Positions 35,995-44,057 of a DNA stretch of 64,000 bases are shown here, piece after piece. The DNA comes from Thalassospira sp. Lineage in GTDB: Bacteria; Pseudomonadota; Alphaproteobacteria; Rhodospirillales; Thalassospiraceae. The stretch covers positions 22,545 through 86,544 of the forward strand of contig NZ_PAQR01000027.1 of assembly GCF_002709775.1 (NCBI RefSeq). Reading direction: 5' to 3'. Under the pieces are notes generated by a model. That model did no database searches and was not told the origin of the DNA. It saw only the letters and a list, made by a program, of their open reading frames with translations. Numbering within the stretch: position 1 is the stretch's first letter; every line of letters starts with the position of its first letter. The translations under genes and the position numbers were made by a program.

Positions 35995-36987
35995 TTAGCG
36001 GTTTTTGCGACAATCTATGACCAGCTTGCCGGTCGCACTGCGATCGCGGATGGAAGCCAGAGCATCCATTGCATCTTCAAGACGATAAACGTGCGAGATC
36101 ATCGGGCGGATCGCCCCGGATTTCAGGCGATCGAGCAGCTCTGCCATGCCCGCTTGTGCGATATCAGGATTCTGTTCGAGATAGGCGCCAAAATAAAAGC
36201 CGATGGCGGTGACATTCTTGACCAGCAGGATATTGGCCGGAATTTGCGGTACCGTGCCGCTGGCAAAGCCGATCAGAAGCATGCGCGCACCGGGCGCAAC
36301 GCAGCGCAGGCTTTGATCAAACACATCCCCGCCAACCGGATCATAGACGACATCGACCCCTTTTGGCTTTCCAAGCGGGCTTGTGATTTCAAGCACCCGG
36401 TCGCGGATGTTTTCCGATTTGTAGTCAATCACATAATCTGCACCATGATCGCGCGCGATCTGGCATTTGTCCGCTCCACCCGCCGTGGCGATTACGGTGG
36501 CCCCCAGAAGCTTGGCGCATTCGACCGCCGTCAGGCCAACCCCGCCGGCCGCACCATGGACCAGAACAACCTCACCCGGCTTGACATCGGCGCGATATTT
36601 CAAGGCAAACCAGCTTGTACCATAGGCGATCTGGAAGGCAGCCGCTTGTTCGAAACCCACACCATTGGGCAGCGGAATCACAAGACTGCCATCGACAATG
36701 ACCTGCTCGGCATATCCGCCCCAATCGGGCAGCGCCATGACCGCATCGCCCGGTTTGACGTGGGTAACACCATCGCCAACGGCACGGACCGTGCCACTGA
36801 CTTCAAAGCCCGGAGAAAAGGGACCCTCCGGACGTTTTTGATATTTGCCCAGCAAGATCAGGGTATCGGCGAAATTGACCCCGCAGGCGGCAACATCAAT
36901 CAGGACCTCACCGGGCCCGGCGACCGGACCCGGAGCATCGATCCATTGTGGTTCTTCACCAAATGCGTTGCAGATCCACGCCTTCAT
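35995..36987 (-). CDS. NADPH:quinone oxidoreductase-type zinc-independent MDR protein
   Basis: 330 residues from the ATG at 36987 (AGGA 9 nt upstream); an upstream start at 37053 adds 22 unrelated residues. Medium-chain dehydrogenase fold: GROES-like N-terminal part (VAACGVNFADTLILLGKYQ, PGFEVSGTVRAVGDGV), then a Rossmann part with HGAAGGVGLTAVECAKLLGA, the NADPH-binding loop. The catalytic zinc cysteines and His are absent, as in quinone oxidoreductases. Likely reduces quinones or enones. Confidence 0.92.
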   Translation of the reverse strand: MKAWICNAFGEEPQWIDAPGPVAGPGEVLIDVAACGVNFADTLILLGKYQKRPEGPFSPGFEVSGTVRAVGDGVTHVKPGDAVMALPDWGGYAEQVIVDGSLVIPLPNGVGFEQAAAFQIAYGTSWFALKYRADVKPGEVVLVHGAAGGVGLTAVECAKLLGATVIATAGGADKCQIARDHGADYVIDYKSENIRDRVLEITSPLGKPKGVDVVYDPVGGDVFDQSLRCVAPGARMLLIGFASGTVPQIPANILLVKNVTAIGFYFGAYLEQNPDIAQAGMAELLDRLKSGAIRPMISHVYRLEDAMDALASIRDRSATGKLVIDCRKNR

Positions 36988-37115
36988 CCCGGTTTTCCTG
37001 CCTGTTGTGATCCTGATGCCCGGCAGTGTGCCGTGCACAAAAGGCCGAGACAAGCCGACAAAGGGCTAAACCGGCGTGGGATCAGGCGGGTCAGGACAGC
37101 AAAAATCGGACGGGA

Positions 37116-37421
37116 TCAGAAAATGCGCTGACGCTTGCGCTTGCGGGTCAGCAGAAGAAGGATGGCGGACGGCACGAACAGCACGACAAGCGCCGGGGCC
37201 AGCAGAACAGGCACAAAGATAGTGTCCCACGCCCAGACAGAAATATAGCGCTGAATGACGGATTGCAGCAGGTTCAGGCTGCCGGTATCAAGGCGATACC
37301 AGAGCTCGCCTGCGGCGACCAATCGAAAGCTGCCTGTTTGAAGCGCGGTAATGGAATCATCGACCAGCACGGCGATGCTGGCGAATAGCAGTAACCATCC
37401 CAACGCCCGGAAAAACCACAT
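37116..37421 (-). CDS. Small membrane protein of unknown function
   Basis: 101 residues from the ATG at 37421, preceded by GGAGAGG. Two hydrophobic helices: WFFRALGWLLLFASIAVLV (2-20) and TIFVPVLLAPALVVLFVPSAILLLL, separated by a region with LWYRLDTGSLNLLQSVIQRYI. It ends in a positively charged tail RKRKRQRIF. Both charge patterns suggest a two-helix inner-membrane protein. The middle block has the look of a family widespread but unnamed in alphaproteobacteria. Confidence 0.75.
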   Translation of the reverse strand: MWFFRALGWLLLFASIAVLVDDSITALQTGSFRLVAAGELWYRLDTGSLNLLQSVIQRYISVWAWDTIFVPVLLAPALVVLFVPSAILLLLTRKRKRQRIF

Positions 37422-37771
37422 TATCCTCTCCAAACTACCTGTCAGGGTCGGTATATTAGTAAATATTGCCGATACCCTAACGGGTCTGTGCGTCTGTCGT
37501 AAAGGGGACTTTCACGGCCCCCTGTTTCGCGTAACAGTCGCAAACGCTTACCTCAAACCTTACGGATGAGACCTCAACAAGAAGTAAAGATTATGGCAAG
37601 GCCTTCATTACCAAGGGTTTCAGACGGTTAAGTGCCAAAACAGCAGGGTGCTTTACGGGGGTATTCAGGGGGATTTGAGCAAAGTGAAAAAAGAGGCTGA
37701 TTGGGCCTTGTCAAGCGCGGGCGTCTCGGCTAATGTCCGCCCGCTTTCGCGATATATCAAAGATCGCATGT
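37422..37771. other. 350-bp gap before the tRNA gene
   Basis: No protein gene seen. It contains the promoter region of the tRNA-Ser gene and an unremarkable stretch at 37440-37700. Confidence 0.4.
37708..37736 (+). promoter_or_regulatory. Sigma-70-type promoter of tRNA-Ser
   Basis: TTGTCA (37708-37713), exactly 17 bp, then TAATGT (37731-37736), about 35 bp before the mature tRNA start. Confidence 0.6.
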
Positions 37772-37861
37772 GGAGAGGTGGCCGAGTGGTTTAAGGCGCA
37801 CGCCTGGAAAGCGTGTTGGGGTGTAAGCCCCTCAGGGGTTCGAATCCCCTCCTCTCTGCCA
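37772..37861 (+). tRNA. tRNA-Ser (anticodon GGA)
   Basis: Full cloverleaf: acceptor GGAGAGG pairs with CCTCTCT (one G-U), discriminator G and encoded CCA (37859-37861). D arm TGGCCGAGTGG; anticodon loop CTGGAAA closed by a CACGC/GCGTG stem; a long class II variable arm around TGGGGTGTAAGCCCC; T arm GGGGTTCGAATCCCC. It reads UCC and UCU. No integrase or duplicated tRNA end follows. Confidence 0.97.
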
Positions 37862-38012
37862 TTGACCTAAAAAGCAATTTCCCGAACCAGACAGACAAGA
37901 TCAAACGGCGCATATGCGTGTACCAGATCGCGTTTTTCGTGCGCTTGACCCGGCTGCTGACAACAGGCTGTCAGGGGGCATTGTTCATGCTGACCTTTTG
38001 TAAGGAGGCACC

Positions 38013-38195
38013 ATGATCAAATACCTGTATCCCGACGGCAACCACTGCTATCGCGCACTGCATACGGCACATGCAGTGTTCCGCAACGATGCGGGCAAAC
38101 TCATCGCCCGGGCCGAAAAGGCCGATGGATCGGGCATGTATGAATTTGAAATTGCGGGCTTTGAGCTTTTGAGCCCAGGCATCGTTTATGACTGA
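38013..38195 (+). CDS. Small protein of unknown function
   Basis: 60 residues with an excellent AGGAGG 6 nt before the ATG. Predicted soluble, beginning MIKYLYPDGNHCYRALHTAH and ending in ...LLSPGIVYD. I do not recognise the family. It ends 1 bp before the stop of the convergent MarR gene. The good ribosome site and normal codon use support it as a real gene. The tRNA upstream has no clear terminator, so read-through is possible. Confidence 0.7.
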   Translation: MIKYLYPDGNHCYRALHTAHAVFRNDAGKLIARAEKADGSGMYEFEIAGFELLSPGIVYD

Positions 38196-38196
38196 T

Positions 38197-38703
38197 CTAG
38201 CTGCCTTCGGAATCCCCGGCCGAATTCATAGCGCCCAGCCATTTGCGCAGCAGGCCATCAATCTGGTCGCGCTCATCCGCGCTTAGGGCCTCCATCATCT
38301 GATGCTGGTTGGCGACGTGGTCGGTGACGGCGGCGTCGATCAGTTTGAACCCTTGATCGCTAAGCGCAATGACGAAGCCACGACCGTCTTCCGGGTTGCG
38401 CTGGCGCGTGACGAGCCCGGCCTTTTCCAACTTATCCAAGCGGTTGGTCATGGTGCCCGATGTCACCATGGTCCAGTCGATGAGTTCCGACGGGCTTAGG
38501 GCATAAGGCGGGCCGGAGCGGCGCAGGGTTGCCAGAACATCAAAGCTTGCCGGTGACAGATCGTATTTTTTGAAAACACGTTCGTGGGCAGCGCTTAACT
38601 GATTGCGCAGCCGCCCCACCCGGCCAATCACGCCCATTTGCGTGACATCGAGGTCGGGTCTTTCACGGCGCCACTGCGCGAGAATGCGATCAACTTTATC
38701 CAT
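38197..38703 (-). CDS. MarR-family transcriptional regulator
   Basis: 168 residues from the ATG at 38703 (GGGAGA upstream). The wHTH is PASFDVLATLRRSGPPYALSPSELIDWTMVTSGTMTNRLDKLEKAGLVTR, with recognition helix VTSGTMTNRLDKLE and the wing RNPEDGRGFVIAL. N- and C-terminal helices for dimerisation are present. It is divergent from a DMT exporter with two perfect palindromes between, so it should repress that exporter, the following oxidoreductase-like gene and itself. Confidence 0.93.
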   Translation of the reverse strand: MDKVDRILAQWRRERPDLDVTQMGVIGRVGRLRNQLSAAHERVFKKYDLSPASFDVLATLRRSGPPYALSPSELIDWTMVTSGTMTNRLDKLEKAGLVTRQRNPEDGRGFVIALSDQGFKLIDAAVTDHVANQHQMMEALSADERDQIDGLLRKWLGAMNSAGDSEGS

Positions 38704-38727
38704 GGTTTGATGTTCTCCCAAATATTT

Positions 38728-38769
38728 ATCTTGACGTCAAGATTTCTGAATATATCTTGACGTCAAGAT
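38728..38769. promoter_or_regulatory. Two identical 16-bp palindromic operators
   Basis: ATCTTGACGTCAAGAT occurs at 38728-38743 and again at 38754-38769, 26 bp apart centre to centre. Each is a perfect palindrome; the second extends to 18 bp (38753-38770). They fill the 81-bp gap between the MarR gene and the exporter at 38785, the usual place for MarR-type control of both. Confidence 0.8.
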
Positions 38770-38784
38770 AAATGGAGATGCCCC

Positions 38785-39690
38785 ATGAGCCGAACGACTG
38801 ATTTATGCCTGACTGCACTTGCCCCGATCATCTGGGGGAGCAGTTATATCGTCACCACGGAAATGCTGCCCGACGGCTTTCCGCTGACCGTCGCGCTTTT
38901 GCGTGCGTTGCCCGCCGGTTTGATCCTGTTGCTTGTTGTCCGGCAATTACCGCCTGCGGGATGGCGGACCCGGGTATTTGTTCTGGGCGCGCTGAACTTT
39001 GCGGTGTTCTGGTCGATGCTGTTTGTTGCGGCCTATCGCCTACCGGGCGGGGTGGCGGCAACGCTTGGCGCGATCCAGCCGTTGCTTGTGCTGTTTCTGG
39101 CCCGCGTCGCGCTGGGATCGGGCATTACGATGCTGGGGATTGTTGCCGCGGTTTCAGGATTGATCGGGGTGGCGATGCTGGTGCTTGGCCCGACCAGCAG
39201 CCTTGATCCGATCGGCATTGCCGCTGCCCTTTTGGGGGCCGCATCGATGGCGGCTGGAACCGTGATGACGCGTAAATGGCAGCCGCCGGTTTCACCGCTG
39301 ACCTTTACCGCCTGGCAGTTGACCGCAGGCGGGCTGCTTCTGATCCCGGTCGCCCTGATGGTTGAGCCCGGTTTTCCGATCCCGAACCTGACCAACCTTG
39401 CCGGTCTGGTGTGGCTGGGTCTGATCGGGGCGGCGCTGACCTATTTCCTGTGGTTCCGGGGTATTGCGCGACTGGGTCCGACGACCGTGACAAGCTTTGG
39501 CTTTTTAAGCCCGACCAGTGCGGTTTTGCTCGGCTGGATCATTCTGGGCGAGGCGCTCAGCCCCCTTCAGATGGCCGGTGTGATTGTCGTGCTGGCAAGC
39601 ATCTGGCTTGGCCAACGCGCGGCCCGCCCCAAAGCGTCACCAGCCGCAATTCAGCCCGCGATAAACGACCCTGCCCCTCGAACCACCTGA
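38785..39690 (+). CDS. EamA/DMT-superfamily transporter under MarR control
   Basis: 301 residues, GGAG upstream. Ten helices in two EamA repeats: APIIWGSSYIVTTEMLPDGFPL (12-33, with WGSSY), LNFAVFWSMLFVAAYRLPGGVAATLGAIQPLLVL, and LVWLGLIGAALTYFLWFRGIARLGPTTVTSFGFLSPTSAVLLGW. This subgroup resembles E. coli YedA/RhtA-type exporters. Likely exports a compound sensed by the divergent MarR protein. Confidence 0.92.
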   Translation: MSRTTDLCLTALAPIIWGSSYIVTTEMLPDGFPLTVALLRALPAGLILLLVVRQLPPAGWRTRVFVLGALNFAVFWSMLFVAAYRLPGGVAATLGAIQPLLVLFLARVALGSGITMLGIVAAVSGLIGVAMLVLGPTSSLDPIGIAAALLGAASMAAGTVMTRKWQPPVSPLTFTAWQLTAGGLLLIPVALMVEPGFPIPNLTNLAGLVWLGLIGAALTYFLWFRGIARLGPTTVTSFGFLSPTSAVLLGWIILGEALSPLQMAGVIVVLASIWLGQRAARPKASPAAIQPAINDPAPRTT

Positions 39691-39724
39691 AAATTTACGC
39701 CCCACATATATAAGGAAACGTCCG

Positions 39725-40387
39725 ATGAAAATTATCCTGTTTGGCGCCACTGGCGATGTTGGCACCACCACCTTGCATGAAGCCATCAAGCGCGGCCACA
39801 GTGTCACTGCGATTGCTCGCAATATCGATAAATTGGCGGATATGCCCGGTGATATTACCCGTGAGAGCCTTGATGTGCTGACCAACCCGGCGCGGGTGGC
39901 CGCACTGATGGCAGAGCATGACATCGCGATCAGCGCACTCCGCCCGGTCACGGGATCGGAAAGCCTGCTGGTCGATCTGAGCAAGATACTGCTGGATGCC
40001 GCGCGCAAAACCAAAACCCCGATTTATCTCACCGGCGGGGCCGCGACCCTGAAACTGGCCGATGACAGCGGCCATACGGTTCTGACCGCCCCGGACTTCC
40101 TGCCCGATACCGTGCGCCCGATTGCCGAGGCCTGTGCGAAGCAGGATGCACTGTTTGATCAGTATGACGATGTGCAATGGACCTGCCTGCGCCCGCCCGC
40201 GATGCTGTTCCAGGGTCCGCTGACCGGTCAATATGTCCGTGGCACCGATACGCTGGTGCCTGATCATGACGGGATGGCGCGGATCAGCTTTTCCGACTTC
40301 GGCTATGCCATGGTCGATCTGATCGAAGCCGGCAATGGCGGCCAGCAGCGCCTGACGGTGGGCTATCAGAACAAGGCGGCTGCCTGA
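39725..40387 (+). CDS. NAD(P)-binding atypical SDR (YwnB/NmrA-like)
   Basis: 220 residues. N-terminal dinucleotide loop KIILFGATGDVGTTTLHEAI (2-21) and RGHSVTAIARNIDKL; no classical YxxxK. The family includes flavin reductase-like and stress-induced oxidoreductases. It lies 34 bp after the DMT exporter and shares its MarR-controlled transcript. Confidence 0.88.
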   Translation: MKIILFGATGDVGTTTLHEAIKRGHSVTAIARNIDKLADMPGDITRESLDVLTNPARVAALMAEHDIAISALRPVTGSESLLVDLSKILLDAARKTKTPIYLTGGAATLKLADDSGHTVLTAPDFLPDTVRPIAEACAKQDALFDQYDDVQWTCLRPPAMLFQGPLTGQYVRGTDTLVPDHDGMARISFSDFGYAMVDLIEAGNGGQQRLTVGYQNKAAA

Positions 40388-40419
40388 AGACCTACCTGCA
40401 CTATAATATAGAACAGCAA

Positions 40420-40446
40420 AACGGGCGGCTTTGATGGCCGCCCGTT
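40420..40446. terminator. Bidirectional terminator
   Basis: AACGGGCGGC (40420-40429) and GCCGCCCGTT (40437-40446) form a 10-bp perfect stem between convergent genes; the downstream CTTGTTGT is a moderate T tract. Confidence 0.75.
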
Positions 40447-40464
40447 CTTGTTGTCTGGAAGTGT

Positions 40465-41238
40465 TTAGGAAGAGGCCTTGATGCGGGCAAAGACTTCATC
40501 AAGGGCAATATGAAGGGCATCGGTGCCCTTTTCGCGGATGAAGGTTTGCGCGACCTGTTCATTCAGGCCGCCTGCAGTGATGTGGCCTTCATAGAGATCG
40601 GCGAAGCTTTGATCCGGGGATTTGTCGGTGTTTTGCGCAAGGCCCGAGAAGAGTGCTGCGAGGTAACGGCGTGCGTCGGCATAGTCGGATCCCTGTTTGA
40701 CCATCCACTGTGCGGCACTTTCAAGCACGGTGAAATAGGTCGCCATCAGAGCGCTGCCGGTGGCATAGCCATCAAAGGCATCGATGGTTTCGACCGCCAC
40801 CGCCCCGCCGAGCTTTTCAAAAAGGGCCATGACATCGGGCGAGCCCGGATAGACCGCCGTAACACACGCATGATGTTCGACCGGCGGCAGGGGAATGGCG
40901 CGATCACATTGCGCGTTGGTGCCAAGCCAGAACTTGAGATCGGCAATCGGAATGGTGGCGATCAGACTGACAATCTGTTTGTCGTCCGGTACACGAAGCG
41001 TTGAAAGCACATCTCCGGCAATTTGCGGCAGGACCGCAAGAAAGATCATGTCGGACAGATCAATGATTGCCTGATTGTCGTCTTCGACCCGCACCTGGTC
41101 AAAGTCGGCGGCGAGCTTTTCCGAGATATGTGCGCTTCGGCGTGAAACGATGATTTCACTTGCCGGGTAGTCACTGGTCAAAAGACCGCGAATGACCGCA
41201 TCGCTGATTGCGCCAGTTCCGATAAAGCCAAGTTTCAT
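40465..41238 (-). CDS. Pyrroline-5-carboxylate reductase-like protein
   Basis: 257 residues. Rossmann start MKLGFIGTGAISDAVIRGLL, with the P5CR-type loop IVSRRSAHISEKLAADF, and FLAVLPQIAGDVL. The C-terminal dimer region has EGHITAGGLNEQV where proline synthase has the SPGGTT motif. The replacement suggests a related substrate rather than proline synthesis. Its start overlaps thpR by 4 bp. Confidence 0.85.
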   Translation of the reverse strand: MKLGFIGTGAISDAVIRGLLTSDYPASEIIVSRRSAHISEKLAADFDQVRVEDDNQAIIDLSDMIFLAVLPQIAGDVLSTLRVPDDKQIVSLIATIPIADLKFWLGTNAQCDRAIPLPPVEHHACVTAVYPGSPDVMALFEKLGGAVAVETIDAFDGYATGSALMATYFTVLESAAQWMVKQGSDYADARRYLAALFSGLAQNTDKSPDQSFADLYEGHITAGGLNEQVAQTFIREKGTDALHIALDEVFARIKASS

Positions 41239-41831
41239 TGAAAATCCTCTGTGACAAAGGCGCCGGTCAGGTCCGGCTCCTGGATCGGGCCGTCCTTGCC
41301 ATCATAGGCAGCGATCACGCGAAATTCCGGACCATCGACGGTGGAGTGGCTTTCATACAAACAGAAACGATCAATGGTGAACACCCGGGAACTGACATCA
41401 CCATGATCGACAATCGCCTGTTCGATGGATGCGCGCGCCGCATCCCGATTGCGCCCCAGTGTGATGTGCGGGGTGAATTTGCGCATATCCATATCCGGGC
41501 ATTCATCGAGCGCCACAAGCGCGTTTTCCACCCGGTTGGCAAGTTGGCGGAGTGCCGGTTGATCCTTTACCCCGACCCAGAAAATGCGGACCTTGCGGCT
41601 GGATGCAAACATATCAAGGCCGGACACCTGCAGATCAAACGGTTCAAACGCGACCTGCGACAGTGCCTGATCAATCTCACCGGCAAGGCCGGGATCGACA
41701 TTGCCGATGAATTTGAGCGTAATGTGCATGTTTTCAGGGGTCTGGGCATCAAGCCCCTTGATCGCGCGCCCCAGCGGATAAAGCTCCACCGCAATATCGT
41801 GGGGAATTTCCACACCAACAAACAAACGCAT
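41235..41831 (-). CDS. thpR: RNA 2',3'-cyclic phosphodiesterase (2H family)
   Basis: 198 residues. Both catalytic HxT motifs are visible: MHITLKFIG (about 40-48) and PHITLGRNR (about 123-131). It hydrolyses 2',3'-cyclic phosphates of RNA to 2'-phosphates. Overlaps the P5CR-like gene (4 bp), suggesting one transcript. Confidence 0.93.
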   Translation of the reverse strand: MRLFVGVEIPHDIAVELYPLGRAIKGLDAQTPENMHITLKFIGNVDPGLAGEIDQALSQVAFEPFDLQVSGLDMFASSRKVRIFWVGVKDQPALRQLANRVENALVALDECPDMDMRKFTPHITLGRNRDAARASIEQAIVDHGDVSSRVFTIDRFCLYESHSTVDGPEFRVIAAYDGKDGPIQEPDLTGAFVTEDFQ

Positions 41832-41892
41832 GCCTTAAGTCCAATTCAGGTTCGGGGTGGAAGTAAACGGGGTCACGCCAAAAACGTGACGT

Positions 41893-42759
41893 TTATCCGG
41901 TCGAGCGTTCCGGCAATGGCAAGGCGTCATCCTCGCCATCGATCTGCGGGAACTTGCCCGCCGCCCAGTCGGCCTTGGCGGCTTCGATCCGGTCCTTGCT
42001 GCTCGAGACAAAGTTCCACCAGATATGGCGTTTGCCAAGTGGCAAACCGCCGAGCAACATCACCCGGCAATCGGTTTTGGCAACGATATCGGGGATTTCT
42101 TCAGGCGCGACATAGGCAAGGGTTTCGCTGTCATAGCTTTTGCCATCAATCAGAAGCGTGCCGGAAACAACATAAACCGCGCCTTCCTGATTTTCGCCGG
42201 GCAGAAGCAACTGTGCGCCTTCGTCCATGGCGACATCAAGGTAATAGAGCTTGGATTTGACCGGCACCGGGGCTGTTTTGCCAAAGGCCTCGCCCGCGAT
42301 CAGGCGCATGTGAAGACCGGCATCCTCGATGATGGGCAGGTCATCCTTCGGCACATGATAAAAGGCGGGATCGGATTCCTCGTCTTCTTCGGGGAGGGCG
42401 ACCCAAAGCTGCAAACCATGCAGGGCGTGAACGGAATTGCGGACAATCTCGGTTTCGCGTTCGGAATGGGTAATGCCCCGGCCCGCATGCATCCAGTTGA
42501 GATCACCCGGGGTGATTTCAATATTGCTGCCGAGACTGTCGCGATGAAGGATCGCACCATTAAACAGATAAGTGACGGTCGCCAACCCGATATGCGGATG
42601 CGGGGGCACATCAACGCCATGGCCGGTTTCGAATTTCACCGGGCCCATGTGATCAAAAAAGACAAACGGGCCGACCGCGCGCGCTTCGCGATGGGGCAGG
42701 ATGCGGCGAACCGTCATATCCCCAAGATCAGCTTCCTTGCCAGTAATGCGGGTCACCAT
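41893..42759 (-). CDS. Pirin-family cupin protein
   Basis: 288 residues, GGAGG before the ATG. The N-terminal cupin has PFVFFDHMGPVKF and PPHPHIGLATVTYLFNGAILHRDSLG, with His residues that bind the metal, and GDLNWMHAGRGITHSER with His/Glu ligands. A second cupin has the LLIDGKSYDSETLAYV region. Pirins include quercetinases and redox-responsive regulators; the role is unknown. It is followed on the same strand by thpR (61 bp). Confidence 0.93.
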   Translation of the reverse strand: MVTRITGKEADLGDMTVRRILPHREARAVGPFVFFDHMGPVKFETGHGVDVPPHPHIGLATVTYLFNGAILHRDSLGSNIEITPGDLNWMHAGRGITHSERETEIVRNSVHALHGLQLWVALPEEDEESDPAFYHVPKDDLPIIEDAGLHMRLIAGEAFGKTAPVPVKSKLYYLDVAMDEGAQLLLPGENQEGAVYVVSGTLLIDGKSYDSETLAYVAPEEIPDIVAKTDCRVMLLGGLPLGKRHIWWNFVSSSKDRIEAAKADWAAGKFPQIDGEDDALPLPERSTG

Positions 42760-42863
42760 GGGTCGCCTCCGTCTTGGAAAAAAGGGATACGGCAGGTTTC
42801 CCCGCCGTATCTCTGAAGTCTGGGATCAAAATCTGACGATCCTGTGACCGAAAGGCGAAGGCC

Positions 42864-43904
42864 TTACGGGCAGGGATAGGTGTAGATTTGATGGATTTTC
42901 TCGATCTCTTCGAGAACGTGATCCGAAAGCGTGATGTTGGCCGAACCGATATTGGATTTCAGCTGTTCCATGCTGGTCGCGCCAATGATGTTCGAGGTAA
43001 GGAACGGGCGCGAATTAACGTAGGCCAGCGCCATCTGGGCCGGATCAAGACCGTTATCACGGGCCAGTTTCACATAGGCCTCGGTCGATTTGATGCCGTT
43101 TTCCTTAAGGTAACGACCGAAATATTCCGGCCATTTGGAAACACGCGCGCCTTCCGGACGGGCACCGCCCAGATATTTACCCGAAAGCGCCCCGCCACCG
43201 AGCGGTGAATAGGCGAGAAGCCCGGCATCTTCGCGGATCGAACATTCAGCCAGGCCGACTTCATACTGACGGGTCAGAAGGCTATAGGGATTCTGAACCG
43301 AAGCCACACGCGGCCAGCCGTTCTTTTCAGCCAGGGCCAGGAACTTCATCAGGCCCCACGGGCTTTCATTCGACAGACCGATATGGCGGATCTTGCCGGC
43401 CTTGACCAGCTCATCAAGGGTTTCCAGCGTTTCCTCGATCGGGGTGAATTCCTCTTCCGGGTCGTGGGTGTAGCCCAGTTTGGAGAAGAAGTTGGAATTC
43501 CGATCCGGCCAGTGGAGCTGATAAAGATCGACATAGTCGGTCTTAAGACGGGCGAGCGATCCGTCGATTGCCTCAAAAATCTGCCCGCGGGTCAGACGCG
43601 GCCCGCCACGCACATAGGGGAAGCGATCCGCCGGACCGACAACCTTGGTGGCAATTACGAGGTCATCACGACGACCGCGTTTTTCCAGCCAGTTGCCGAT
43701 GATGGTTTCGGTGGCGGTAAAGGTCTCTTCCATCGCCGGGACCGGATACATTTCGGCGGTATCGATGAAATTGACTTCGTTGGCAGTGGCGTAATCAAGC
43801 TGTTCGAAAGCTTCTTCCTGTGTGTTCTGCTGGCCCCAGGTCATGGTGCCAAGGCAGATCACGCTGACATCAATGTCAGTCCGCCCCAGTCGACGATATT
43901 CCAT
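42864..43904 (-). CDS. Aldo/keto reductase, Tas-like
   Basis: 346 residues, AGGGGAAT upstream. TIM-barrel AKR: MEYRRLGRTDIDVSVICLGTMTWGQQNTQEEAFEQLDYA is the Tas/YajO opening, catalytic Asp and Tyr are in NFIDTAEMYPVP, Lys in DDLVIATKVVG and His in YQLHWPDRN. It reduces carbonyl substrates with NADPH. The Tas subgroup in E. coli can restore growth of tyrosine auxotrophs; the physiological substrate is unknown. Confidence 0.93.
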   Translation of the reverse strand: MEYRRLGRTDIDVSVICLGTMTWGQQNTQEEAFEQLDYATANEVNFIDTAEMYPVPAMEETFTATETIIGNWLEKRGRRDDLVIATKVVGPADRFPYVRGGPRLTRGQIFEAIDGSLARLKTDYVDLYQLHWPDRNSNFFSKLGYTHDPEEEFTPIEETLETLDELVKAGKIRHIGLSNESPWGLMKFLALAEKNGWPRVASVQNPYSLLTRQYEVGLAECSIREDAGLLAYSPLGGGALSGKYLGGARPEGARVSKWPEYFGRYLKENGIKSTEAYVKLARDNGLDPAQMALAYVNSRPFLTSNIIGATSMEQLKSNIGSANITLSDHVLEEIEKIHQIYTYPCP

Positions 43905-44057
43905 ATGAAATTATTCCCCTGTTTTGCACCGCGCGACCCACTGGATCGGTGCGGTACATGATTTTGCAATGGTATGAATATATCCGCTTGATCGCGTGAT
44001 GAAACCGCTGACGGGGAAATTTCTTGTGATCGGGCGTTAGGGGCGCGAGGCAATGCG

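Noticed and set aside
37813..38016. 67-codon frame starting inside the tRNA gene
   Set aside because: It begins within tRNA-Ser, lacks a ribosome site and ends just where the 60-residue gene with a strong site begins.
37772..38200. Genomic island inserted at the tRNA-Ser gene
   Set aside because: No integrase, no duplicated tRNA 3' end downstream and no shift in gene type.
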